64,000 bases of DNA from Rheinheimera sp. A13L (GTDB lineage: Bacteria; Pseudomonadota; Gammaproteobacteria; Enterobacterales; Alteromonadaceae), in NCBI RefSeq assembly GCF_000217935.1, contig NZ_AFHI01000010.1, positions 52,648 through 116,647 on the forward strand, in the 5' to 3' direction. The translations under genes were made by a program, and so were the position numbers. The notes under the pieces are model-generated. The model was not told the DNA's origin. It did no database searches and was given only the letters and a program-made list of their open reading frames with translations. This document shows positions 9,179 through 16,789 of this stretch, in pieces (within the stretch, counting starts at the first letter, position 1; every line of letters begins with the position of its first letter).

Positions 9179-9637
9179 ATGCTGATAAATGAGTGGCAAA
9201 CCGGTATCCGGTTAAATAAAGCAATACAGCAACAACAGTTCAGTGATTTTTCGCTGTGGCTGGCTTTTTTATCGCCTGCCGTAGATGAGTTTGCTCAGTT
9301 TTATACGCCGGATACAGAAAGTGCCAGATTCCAACCGGATCTGTATCAGCAACTGGGTATACAGCAGGCCAGGCCTTTTAGTTTTCAACCACAAGACGAG
9401 CAACATTTAAAACAACAGGCCACCGCCTTTCAGCAAGGAGGGGCTGTTGCTCTGCGTTTAATGCATTCGTTGCAAGGCGCACCTTTGGTGATGGAAGACA
9501 ATAAACATAAGCTGCCGGATGAGGTGAAATCAGGCTTAAGTTTGCATGCAAGACGTCACTTAGTGCAGCAAAAACCAGAAATGATGCAGGCCGATCCTAC
9601 TGCTTTGTATGAAATTTTAAATCAGCTGCATGGCTGA
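9179..9637 (+). CDS. VC2046/SO_2500 family protein
   Basis: A 152-residue soluble protein resembling the VC2046/SO_2500 family: an N-terminal helix with GIRLNKAIQQ, a segment LWLAFLSPAVDEFAQF, and a conserved C-terminal half with SLHARRHL. Its function is unknown. The ATG at 9179 lies 112 bases past the tRNA-Tyr 5' end on the opposite strand. The Shine-Dalgarno is weak. It converges with ychJ. Confidence 0.65.
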   Translation: MLINEWQTGIRLNKAIQQQQFSDFSLWLAFLSPAVDEFAQFYTPDTESARFQPDLYQQLGIQQARPFSFQPQDEQHLKQQATAFQQGGAVALRLMHSLQGAPLVMEDNKHKLPDEVKSGLSLHARRHLVQQKPEMMQADPTALYEILNQLHG

Positions 9638-9644
9638 TGTTCAT

Positions 9645-10154
9645 TTAAATATTGTGTCGGCATTTCTTAAATTTAAGGCCACTGCCACAGGGACAAGGAT
9701 CGTTACGGGATAACCGGACTACAGGATGTTCTGTTAATACGCCACTGCAATACACCCAGCGGCCTTGTTCCAGTTCAAAATCTGATACTTCATCCAGCAG
9801 TTCTAATTTATCACCTGCCAGATAAGAGGCAATAAAATGCACCTGGTTGCTTGTTAACTTTTGATTGGGTCCTTTGGATCCTGAAAGTATTTTTAGCCCA
9901 ACAAAATGCACGGCTTTGGCGAAGTCAGCAATATCTGCTTCGCTGTGCAAGGCCCGGGCTTTAGAATGGTAAGTCTGTACTATATAGCTGTAACACAGCG
10001 GATTTTTATCATGATGGCAATAGGCACTGTAACGTGAACGCATCAGTTGTTCCGGGCTTTGCGCCACAGCCAGGTTAAAGATCAGGGGCTCACAACAGGC
10101 GTTAAAGGTATTACCTGAACCGCAATAACATGGAAAAGACAACACAACCGCCAC
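9645..10154 (-). CDS. ychJ: YchJ family SEC-C motif protein
   Basis: A 169-residue protein with two Cys-rich zinc motifs of SEC-C type: CYCGSGNTFNACC near the N-terminus and PCPCGSGLKFKKC at the C-terminus. Between them is the family core with LMRSRYSAYCHHD and the NTF2-like segment ending in RWVYCSG. Function is unknown, but it probably binds zinc. The start is a GTG at 10154. The last Cys of the second motif is His here (KKCRHN), a small departure from the usual CC. Confidence 0.9.
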   Translation of the reverse strand: MAVVLSFPCYCGSGNTFNACCEPLIFNLAVAQSPEQLMRSRYSAYCHHDKNPLCYSYIVQTYHSKARALHSEADIADFAKAVHFVGLKILSGSKGPNQKLTSNQVHFIASYLAGDKLELLDEVSDFELEQGRWVYCSGVLTEHPVVRLSRNDPCPCGSGLKFKKCRHNI

Positions 10155-10273
10155 TTTGTTTACTCACTCTGCTTCAGATACGTCACTAAAAGCCTGAATA
10201 TACAGCTTCTATGAAATACATCAATTAATCACCTTTATCAGAGCCTAGTGTAAGCAAAATGGTTGCCAGGGCC

Positions 10274-10300
10274 AAGCCGGTTATTAGTTAGGTCCGGCTT
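10274..10300. terminator. hairpin downstream of the sulA-like gene
   Basis: A perfect 7-base stem, AAGCCGG at 10274-10280 and CCGGCTT at 10294-10300, with a 13-base loop. There is no clear T run on either strand, so it is a weak terminator candidate. Confidence 0.35.
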
Positions 10301-10310
10301 CAGGCCTGTA

Positions 10311-10781
10311 TTAGTGGCTGACAGCAATACGCTGATTTATATTCTGAGACTGTGTTGTGTCATTGCTTAGCTGGTAAAAACAGGTTTGGTGTTGTTCTGC
10401 CAGTTGCTGATAATGCTGCAAAGAGCTTTCGCTGAACTGATCTTGCCATACCACCACTGCGCTACACGTGCTGCTGCTTAAGGCGTCACTCAATACTGTA
10501 TGAATATTGCTGATTTGTTTTTGCTGGATCACCAGTACTTTGGACATATCTAGATCAAAACCACTAAAAGTCGATTTATCCGGTAACTGATTTGGTGCCA
10601 GTAACAGCACCCAGCCTGAATGTTGTTGATGCTGCTGAATAATAAACAGCAATTCAGGCAAGGCCAGTTGACCAGCAGTCACCTGCAATTTTTGATAAAA
10701 AGCCGTTTGACCGGTTTTATGCTGTGACTGATTTGGGTTCAATGAAGAGTAGGTCTGAACTGCTTTATTTAAATTCAACAT
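10311..10781 (-). CDS. SulA-like SOS cell-division inhibitor
   Basis: A 156-residue protein with the RecA-like SulA fold by inspection: a segment LPELLFIIQQHQQHSGWVLLLAP followed by a predicted helix around MSKVLVIQQKQ and a strand CSAVVVWQ. SulA blocks FtsZ polymerisation after DNA damage. The call is strongly supported by two overlapping LexA boxes just upstream (10797-10827). Sequence identity to enterobacterial SulA looks low, so FtsZ inhibition is inferred. No lexA gene is adjacent. Confidence 0.75.
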   Translation of the reverse strand: MLNLNKAVQTYSSLNPNQSQHKTGQTAFYQKLQVTAGQLALPELLFIIQQHQQHSGWVLLLAPNQLPDKSTFSGFDLDMSKVLVIQQKQISNIHTVLSDALSSSTCSAVVVWQDQFSESSLQHYQQLAEQHQTCFYQLSNDTTQSQNINQRIAVSH

Positions 10782-10796
10782 AGTGACGCTCCAGTA

Positions 10797-10827
10797 CTGT
10801 TTGTATTTACAGTGTATGGATATACAG
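10797..10827 (-). promoter_or_regulatory. two overlapping LexA (SOS) boxes
   Basis: The first box is a perfect CTG-N10-CAG at 10797-10812. The second is GTGTATGGATATACAG at 10812-10827, with one departure in the outer CTG and an excellent right half. They lie 16 bases and more upstream of the sulA-like ATG (10781), overlapping the expected promoter. This predicts tight SOS repression. Confidence 0.8.
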
Positions 10828-10906
10828 TAGTTTTCTGTTGTTTAAAAAGCAAGCTCTTTTTATAAAGTTTTTGGCGGTTTTTTACTCTTTTGAAAAAGGT
10901 GAATTG

Positions 10907-11428
10907 TTACCTATTGTTTTGTAACGTAATTTTTTCAAAGCGTTCTGCGGCTAATTGCTGAGCCTGCTGTTGGTCCAGCACAGTTAAGTGTTTACACAGT
11001 ACTGTACAGGCTTGTTCTGCTGTACTGTCCTGTTGTAAAGCTGCCAGAATAAACCAGCTGTAGGCAAAAACTGCTGACTTAGGTACTCCAGCCCCTTTTA
11101 AGTAACAGTGGCCTAACTGAACCTGGGCCTGTAAATGACCAGCATAAGCTGCACGACAATAAAAGGTAGCAGCCTGGTGTGTTTGTTGTTCTGATAAAGC
11201 AAGGGCCTGTTGAAACAACTGCTCTGCTTCTTGTTGATCTGTATGCAAAGTGTCGTTCTGAACAGTCAAAGCCGGGTCATTTTGCGGTAAGTACGACAGC
11301 ATACTTCCTGGTGATTGCAACAAAACCTGCAGTAGCTGCTGATGTTCTTTCAATTTGGTGTCCACTTCAGCCAAAGTTAAATCATCAATACCCGTAAACT
11401 CTGGGCTTAAAAGCTGTGGTGTTGTCAT
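10907..11428 (-). CDS. Sel1-like repeat protein
   Basis: A 173-residue soluble protein. Its C-terminal half has a Sel1/TPR-type repeat with AAYAGHLQAQVQLGHCYLKG and a second partial repeat FAYSWFILAALQ. The N-terminal half is Gln- and Leu-rich and probably helical. The start at Met 11428 is preferred over a longer frame to 11488, which adds no similarity. It is divergent from the EAL-CBS-GGDEF gene with about 250 bases between starts. Function is unknown; such repeats usually mediate protein contacts. Confidence 0.75.
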   Translation of the reverse strand: MTTPQLLSPEFTGIDDLTLAEVDTKLKEHQQLLQVLLQSPGSMLSYLPQNDPALTVQNDTLHTDQQEAEQLFQQALALSEQQTHQAATFYCRAAYAGHLQAQVQLGHCYLKGAGVPKSAVFAYSWFILAALQQDSTAEQACTVLCKHLTVLDQQQAQQLAAERFEKITLQNNR

Positions 11429-11675
11429 AAATATAAAATCCGGTTTTGAAAAGCGCGCTATTAGACCCAAGGCACAGGGCAGGGTCAAGTTATTGAGTCT
11501 GCTTTATACCGTCTTCTGTCAGATTTCTGACGATAAAGCCAGCTGCAAGCCATTGTCTTGCCAGAATCGCGCCAAATCTGTGGTTTGTATCTTGTCGCAG
11601 GAAAAGGTCATGGTCATATGGTTGTCACACAGCTTTCTTACACTCCGCACTTTAACGACGTGTGAGCGCAGTACC

Positions 11676-13442
11676 ATGTGGACAGATGAAAGTTACAGGC
11701 AAGAACTGGTCAGTATTTTACAGCAGCGTAAGTTGCAGCCGCTGTTTCAGCCTGTACTGGATTTTAATACCGGCCATATTCAGGGCTATGAAGCACTGAT
11801 CCGTGGCCCATCCGACAGTCCGCTGCATTCTCCTTTAGTGTTATTTAAAGTGGCACATCAGTGCCAGTTATTGCCTGAATTGGAAATGCTTTGCCGGGAG
11901 CTGAGTATTGCTGCCTTTTCCGCTGCAGCTGTGCAGGGGGATTTGTATTTAAACGTGAATCCGCTTTTGTTGCTGTCTAACGATCATCCTTCCGGTTTAA
12001 CTCTGGCCCTGCTGAAAAAGTATCAACTGGACCCAAGTCGTGTTGTTATTGAGCTGTCGGAGCAGTATCAGGTGGATGACTCCTCAGTGCTGATTAATGC
12101 AGTGCATCATTACCGCGAACTGGGTTTTCGTATTGCCATTGACGATTTAGGCAGTGGCTTTTCCGGTTTAAAGCTGTGGTCTGAACTAAAACCCGATCTG
12201 ATTAAAATTGACCGCTACTTTATTAGCCAGGTGCATGCCGACCCGACCAAAAAAGAATTTGTCCGCAGTATTATTGCCTTAGCGAAAAGCACAGGCTCAG
12301 CTGTTGTGGCTGAAGGTATTGAAACCCGCGAAGAGTTGCTGCTTTGTCAGGAACTGGGCGCCGACTATGGCCAGGGTTATTTATTAGGCCGCCCAAATGC
12401 GGTGATGAGTTCTGTGGTCACAGGCAGTTATCAGCTTAATCCTAATCAGGGCAGTGCACCTCCGAACTCGACGGAACAAGTTGGCGCTTTATTATTAACT
12501 GTGCCAGCCGTGGCCAGCATTACAACTGTAGCGCAACTTTTTGATATTTTTAGTAAAAACCCGCAGTGGTCCAGTCTGGCAGTGGTCGAAGACGAACAGC
12601 CTGTAGGTATTATTCAGAAATCTGTGTTGTTTGAGCTGTTCTCAAGCCCTTATGGCCGGGCTTTGTATGAAAAGAAAACCGTCAAAGCTTTGATGGATCA
12701 GGATGCTGTGATCGTAGACGAGTATTGCAGCCTGGATCAACTCAGTCAGCAGGTGACCGATCAGGACGACGAAGGCAGCTGGTATTTTATTGTCACCCGC
12801 GAGCAAAAATATCTGGGCTTAGGTTCAGTGCGGGCTTTATTAAAACGTATCACTGAAAGCAAATTACAAAATGCGCGTTACGCTAATCCTCTGACTTTAT
12901 TGCCGGGTAACGTGCCGATTTATCGTGAAATTGATGGTTTATTGCAGCGGCGTAAAAGTTTTCATATCGCCTATTTTGATTTAAACGACTTTAAGCCTTA
13001 CAACGATAGCTATGGTTACAGCAAAGGCGATTTGGTGATCCAACTGGTGGCTGAGTTGCTGACCAGTATAGCCGGGGCTGATGGGCATTTTGTCGGTCAT
13101 GTAGGGGGCGATGATTTTGTGGTGATCTTCACCAGCGACAACTGGCAGCTGTTGTGTCAGCAGGTGCTGAATGAATTTGCTGAGCGGGTACTGTTTTATT
13201 ACGAAAGTGCTCATGTTCAGGCCGGCGGCATTCGCAGTCAGAATCGTAGTGGCGAACAGGTGTTTTATCCTTTACTCAGTCTGGCTGTTGGGGTAGTGTC
13301 ACCCGACCCAAGGTTATGTGTTTGTCATCATGATGTGGCCGCTTTGGCCAGTGATGCCAAAACACAGGCGAAAAAACCACAGGGCAACTTTTTGTTTATC
13401 TCACGCCGACGTGGGCCTGGCCAGAATGTCTTAGTTAATTGA
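11676..13442 (+). CDS. EAL-CBS-GGDEF c-di-GMP signalling protein
   Basis: A 588-residue cytoplasmic protein with EAL first (about 15-250), a CBS pair (about 270-400) and GGDEF last (about 415-570). The EAL domain is intact by eye: EALIRG, NVNP, ELSE, DDLGSG, KIDR and AEGIE. The GGDEF site reads GGDDF, with Asp in place of the usual catalytic Glu, so cyclase activity is doubtful. The CBS pair suggests control by adenine nucleotides. Start at ATG 11676 just before the EAL fold; the frame is open further upstream without similarity. Probably a phosphodiesterase. Confidence 0.9.
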   Translation: MWTDESYRQELVSILQQRKLQPLFQPVLDFNTGHIQGYEALIRGPSDSPLHSPLVLFKVAHQCQLLPELEMLCRELSIAAFSAAAVQGDLYLNVNPLLLLSNDHPSGLTLALLKKYQLDPSRVVIELSEQYQVDDSSVLINAVHHYRELGFRIAIDDLGSGFSGLKLWSELKPDLIKIDRYFISQVHADPTKKEFVRSIIALAKSTGSAVVAEGIETREELLLCQELGADYGQGYLLGRPNAVMSSVVTGSYQLNPNQGSAPPNSTEQVGALLLTVPAVASITTVAQLFDIFSKNPQWSSLAVVEDEQPVGIIQKSVLFELFSSPYGRALYEKKTVKALMDQDAVIVDEYCSLDQLSQQVTDQDDEGSWYFIVTREQKYLGLGSVRALLKRITESKLQNARYANPLTLLPGNVPIYREIDGLLQRRKSFHIAYFDLNDFKPYNDSYGYSKGDLVIQLVAELLTSIAGADGHFVGHVGGDDFVVIFTSDNWQLLCQQVLNEFAERVLFYYESAHVQAGGIRSQNRSGEQVFYPLLSLAVGVVSPDPRLCVCHHDVAALASDAKTQAKKPQGNFLFISRRRGPGQNVLVN

Positions 13443-13516
13443 TGACTGGCTAGACCAATTTAAACCGTGGTCTGAGGTACACTGCACCACTTCGATAGTC
13501 GTCAGGACGGGGATCC

Positions 13517-14227
13517 ATGTTTTTACAGCAGTTTATTAGTGAGCATAACCACGAAGTCAGTTTTAGCCGTCAGCAGGCCTGCCGTTTTGCCAAGGAAGTG
13601 GCAACAGATTTTAACCCCATCCACGACGCCGACAGTAAAAGATTCTGTGTGCCTGGTGATTTGTTGTTTGCCCATATGGTCAGCAAACACGGTTTAGCCC
13701 GTAAGTTACATTGCACCTTCGCCGGTATGGTCAGCTCAGATGTGCTGTTGCACTCAGAGCAACAAGGTGATGAATGGCGTTTATGTGATCAACAGAAAAA
13801 AAATTATTTAATTTTGCGCCAGCAAGGTGAAATTCATCATGATTTGACCTATATCGAATCCTTAGTGAAAGACTATGTGCGTTTTTCTGGTCAAAACTTC
13901 CCGCATATTCTGCAGCCTTTAATGAAGCAGCATCAGGTGATGATTAACGCTCAGCGCCCGCTGGTTATTTACGAAAGCATGACACTGGAGTTCGACCGCT
14001 TCTGTGCCACTTCACCTGAGTTACGTTTGGCCCATAATGATTTAACAGTCGAAGGCAAACGTGGTTTAGCGCGTTTAGGTTTTGAGTTAGTAGAAAATGG
14101 CGAAGTGATAGGCCGTGGCGAAAAACGTATGATCTTAAGCAGCCTGCAGCCTTATGAAGAAACAGTGATGCAGCAAATGGTCGATTTTTACAACGAACGT
14201 AAAACTCAGTTTCAGCACGCCGGTTAA
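13517..14227 (+). CDS. DUF3581 family protein
   Basis: A 236-residue soluble protein of the DUF3581 family. It contains a hotdog-like segment DFNPIHDADSKRFCVPGDLLFA, reminiscent of MaoC-type dehydratases (the DxNPxH motif), and a C-terminal half with MTLEFDRF and RGEKRMIL. Function is unknown; similarity to hydratases suggests a thioester ligand, but this is inference. A GGGGATCC stretch lies just upstream of ATG 13517. Downstream, 88 bases away, is yciI. Confidence 0.85.
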   Translation: MFLQQFISEHNHEVSFSRQQACRFAKEVATDFNPIHDADSKRFCVPGDLLFAHMVSKHGLARKLHCTFAGMVSSDVLLHSEQQGDEWRLCDQQKKNYLILRQQGEIHHDLTYIESLVKDYVRFSGQNFPHILQPLMKQHQVMINAQRPLVIYESMTLEFDRFCATSPELRLAHNDLTVEGKRGLARLGFELVENGEVIGRGEKRMILSSLQPYEETVMQQMVDFYNERKTQFQHAG

Positions 14228-14315
14228 CTAAAGTTTTCGCTGGCTTGGTTTGCACTTGTGCTTCTGCTAAGGTGCTGCGCCCCAAATGCCTTATTGAATT
14301 GAGCGGAGTTAATTG

Positions 14316-14615
14316 ATGTATTACATGATTTGTTCTGAAGATGTGCCAAATAGCCTGGCTTTGCGTAAACAAGTGCGTGAACAGCATTTAGCCCGTTTGC
14401 AGGAATTAAAAGCCCAGGACCGTTTATTGATTGCAGGCCCATTGCCAGCAGTGGACCTGGAAGACCCTGCCGAAGCAGGTTTTACCGGCTCTTTAGTGGT
14501 AGCGCAGTTTGAGTCTTTAGAACAGGCCAAAGCCTGGGCTGCAGCAGATCCTTACATTGCTGCTGGTGTATACGCCAATTCAGTGGTCAAGCCATTTAAA
14601 AAGGTACTGCCTTAA
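14316..14615 (+). CDS. yciI: YciI family protein
   Basis: A 99-residue protein of the YciI family (ferredoxin-like fold): [13 protein letters not shown] at the start, [12 protein letters not shown] with the conserved His, LLIAGPLP, and [16 protein letters not shown] with the conserved Asp-Pro. Enzymatic role is unknown in most members. ATG 14316 has a GCGGAG Shine-Dalgarno 8 bases upstream. A strong intrinsic terminator follows. Confidence 0.93.
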   Translation: MYYMICSEDVPNSLALRKQVREQHLARLQELKAQDRLLIAGPLPAVDLEDPAEAGFTGSLVVAQFESLEQAKAWAAADPYIAAGVYANSVVKPFKKVLP

Positions 14616-14650
14616 GCTCTGTCTTGCTTTTCTGTTTAACCCTTCATAAA

Positions 14651-14679
14651 AATCCCCGACTTGTTTGGGGATTTTTTTT
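14651..14679 (+). terminator. intrinsic terminator after yciI
   Basis: AATCCCC at 14651-14657 pairs with GGGGATT at 14667-14673, followed by eight Ts. This is a classical rho-independent terminator. Confidence 0.9.
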
Positions 14680-14702
14680 GATCATTGCAACCGGGGCCGC
14701 TG

Positions 14703-15518
14703 TTATAACTGCGGTTCTTGCAGCGGTAAACGTGAGGCTGGTTGTGGCAAACTAAACTGATATTCTGCCACCTGATAACGCTGCACTATGCGGCTTAACT
14801 CGCCATTGTTGTATAAAAGCTGCCAGGCTTTTCCCAGTTGTTCTAACTGCTGTGTGGATAAGGTTCGGCGATTAAAACCAAAATACACCGGGCTTTGATA
14901 CACCTCAAATAAGGGTTCCAGGCCTACAGTGGGCAAGTTAGCCAGCTTTTTCCAGTAGTGATAAGCTGCAATATCTTCCAGTACGCCATGCACCCGGCCA
15001 TTGAGCAGCAAGCCTTGTTTATCCTCATTGCTACGGATAAACACAAAACGGGTGCGGTTTTTTGCATCGTTTAAAATACTGTCCAGCTCATCGCCATAAT
15101 AAGCACCATTAAGCAACGCAATAATACCTGAGGTACCGCTGCGTTTTAGTTCTGTCAGATTTGTTAAGCCCGGAAAAGCCTGTGCTATTCCGACCAGATA
15201 GATGATTTCCTGCTGATGAGGGCCAATAAAAGCAAAGTGTTCACTACGCTCGGTGTTGTAACTTAAGTGGCTTAACACATCCAGCTCGCCTTGTTCGATC
15301 AATTTTAACGAGCGTAACCAGGGGCTGTGAATAAACTCCAGTTTGCAATCGACCTCTTGTGCCAGACGCGCCAGCAACTCAACATTCAAGCCACGCCAGC
15401 TGTCACCTTGCTGAATAATATAAGGTGCAAAGCTGGTTTCAATGCCCATACGTAAGGTACAGCTGTAACCCGGAAAACTCAGGAGCAGACAAACCAGGGC
15501 AGCGTGTAAAAGCTTCAT
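14703..15518 (-). CDS. periplasmic solute-binding protein (SBP_bac_3 family)
   Basis: A 271-residue exported protein with a signal peptide (about residues 1-19, ending near GYSC). The mature part fits the polar amino-acid binding family: a strand LRMGIETSFAPYI, then GLNVELLARLAQEVDC, and LIEQGELDVLSHLSYNTERSEHFAF. No ABC permease or ATPase is near, so it may be a stand-alone sensor or share a transporter encoded elsewhere. The Cys near the signal end is not in a good lipobox, so a soluble periplasmic form is more likely. Confidence 0.85.
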   Translation of the reverse strand: MKLLHAALVCLLLSFPGYSCTLRMGIETSFAPYIIQQGDSWRGLNVELLARLAQEVDCKLEFIHSPWLRSLKLIEQGELDVLSHLSYNTERSEHFAFIGPHQQEIIYLVGIAQAFPGLTNLTELKRSGTSGIIALLNGAYYGDELDSILNDAKNRTRFVFIRSNEDKQGLLLNGRVHGVLEDIAAYHYWKKLANLPTVGLEPLFEVYQSPVYFGFNRRTLSTQQLEQLGKAWQLLYNNGELSRIVQRYQVAEYQFSLPQPASRLPLQEPQL

Positions 15519-15646
15519 AGTGTCCTTGAGACAGCAACTAAAATATAACTCAACTATATACGCAGCCTGCAGGCAGTCAAAGTTTCTGCCGCAGGCACTG
15601 TCTGGTCCTCACTTCAGCACAGTTCTGTTTATTCGATAAAGAGCCA

Positions 15647-16783
15647 TCAACCCGCCTGACGTCTTTGCCAGAATGGCGCATGAAGCCAGCGTTGTTCTGT
15701 CTGGTAAAAATGCCGCCTGAGTTGTTGGTAAGAGGCAAAATGAGTGTGCAGATCCTGCTGATACAACTGCCTGGCTTGTGTTACCGCCGTTGCCTGCATA
15801 AGGTTTTGCTGTTGCTCCAGCTCTGATATCACCAGCCGGGCAGCATGACAGGCTGAGGTCAGGGCAAAACCTAATCCCATCGACGAAATAGGGTCAAAAG
15901 CACAGGCTGCATCACCAATAGCCAGGTAATTACGAAGTGTGCTGGCATCACTGTACTGGCTAGCTGCATTACGCAACCAGGGATGGACAGACAAAGTTGT
16001 GTAGTCTTTGACAAGCCGCTTCAGATGCTGACTCTGTTGCAACAAGTGTTGCCAGTGCTGACGCTGGTTCAGCCGTAATTTGCTGATAATGTCGCTATCA
16101 GAAAAAAAAGTGGCGACATACTGCTGATTAGGCAGCCTGGCACCATACCACCAGCCATATTCAGTGCTTTCAATCAGTTGCTCCTGCGCGCCTTCTGTTT
16201 GCTCCTTGCAACTGAAAAAACAGCCTGCGCCCATCAATTGATCCAGTTTATGGGACTGGCCTCCCAGTTGACGGCAAAGTGAACTATTGCGGCCAGACGC
16301 ATCAATAAGATAACGGGCGCGGATCTCAAAAGGAGCTTGCGTCGGGTGAGTGCACTGCAGCAGCCATTCTGAGTCTTGTTGACTGACGGTACAGTGAGTA
16401 CGGGGGATCAATGTGCCACCCCGCGCTGTTAACTGTTCAATCAGAGTGAAATCAAAACTTTCTCTGTCCAGCTGCACACTGGCATTTTCACTGCTGAAAA
16501 TAGCATGCCGTACTCGGGGTAAGTCGCTACCCCAATAGGTAGTGTCGCCATAACAAGGTAAAAAACAATGGGCCGGAAAATCACTTTTTTGTAGTTTCAG
16601 ATAATCCAGCAAGGCAAATAAACTGTCTGAGACATGCTCGCCGACACGTACCTGACTGAAATCGGATTGCTCCAGCACCACGACATGAAGTGAGGAATAA
16701 GTTAATAAACTGAGTGCGGCGCAGACCCCGGCAGGGCCTGCGCCTATGATGACCACATCAGTTTTGATGTTAAGGTCGCTCAT
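15647..16783 (-). CDS. lodB: LodB-like FAD-dependent maturation oxidoreductase
   Basis: A 378-residue flavoprotein of the tryptophan halogenase/geranylgeranyl reductase class. It has the FAD-binding VVIIGAGPAGVCAAL near residues 10-24, YLIDASGRNS in the middle, and GDAACAFDPISSMGLG near 290 as the second FAD motif. The halogenase lysine motif is not seen. It lies 6 bases after a LodA-like gene. Established work on Marinomonas LodAB shows that LodB is needed to form the cysteine tryptophylquinone cofactor in LodA, and the same role is inferred here. Confidence 0.88.
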   Translation of the reverse strand: MSDLNIKTDVVIIGAGPAGVCAALSLLTYSSLHVVVLEQSDFSQVRVGEHVSDSLFALLDYLKLQKSDFPAHCFLPCYGDTTYWGSDLPRVRHAIFSSENASVQLDRESFDFTLIEQLTARGGTLIPRTHCTVSQQDSEWLLQCTHPTQAPFEIRARYLIDASGRNSSLCRQLGGQSHKLDQLMGAGCFFSCKEQTEGAQEQLIESTEYGWWYGARLPNQQYVATFFSDSDIISKLRLNQRQHWQHLLQQSQHLKRLVKDYTTLSVHPWLRNAASQYSDASTLRNYLAIGDAACAFDPISSMGLGFALTSACHAARLVISELEQQQNLMQATAVTQARQLYQQDLHTHFASYQQLRRHFYQTEQRWLHAPFWQRRQAG

Positions 16784-16789
16784 TGGTTG

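Noticed and set aside
11355..11675. N-terminal extension of the EAL-CBS-GGDEF protein
   Set aside because: It overlaps the divergent Sel1-like gene and shows no domain; ATG 11676 is just before the EAL fold.
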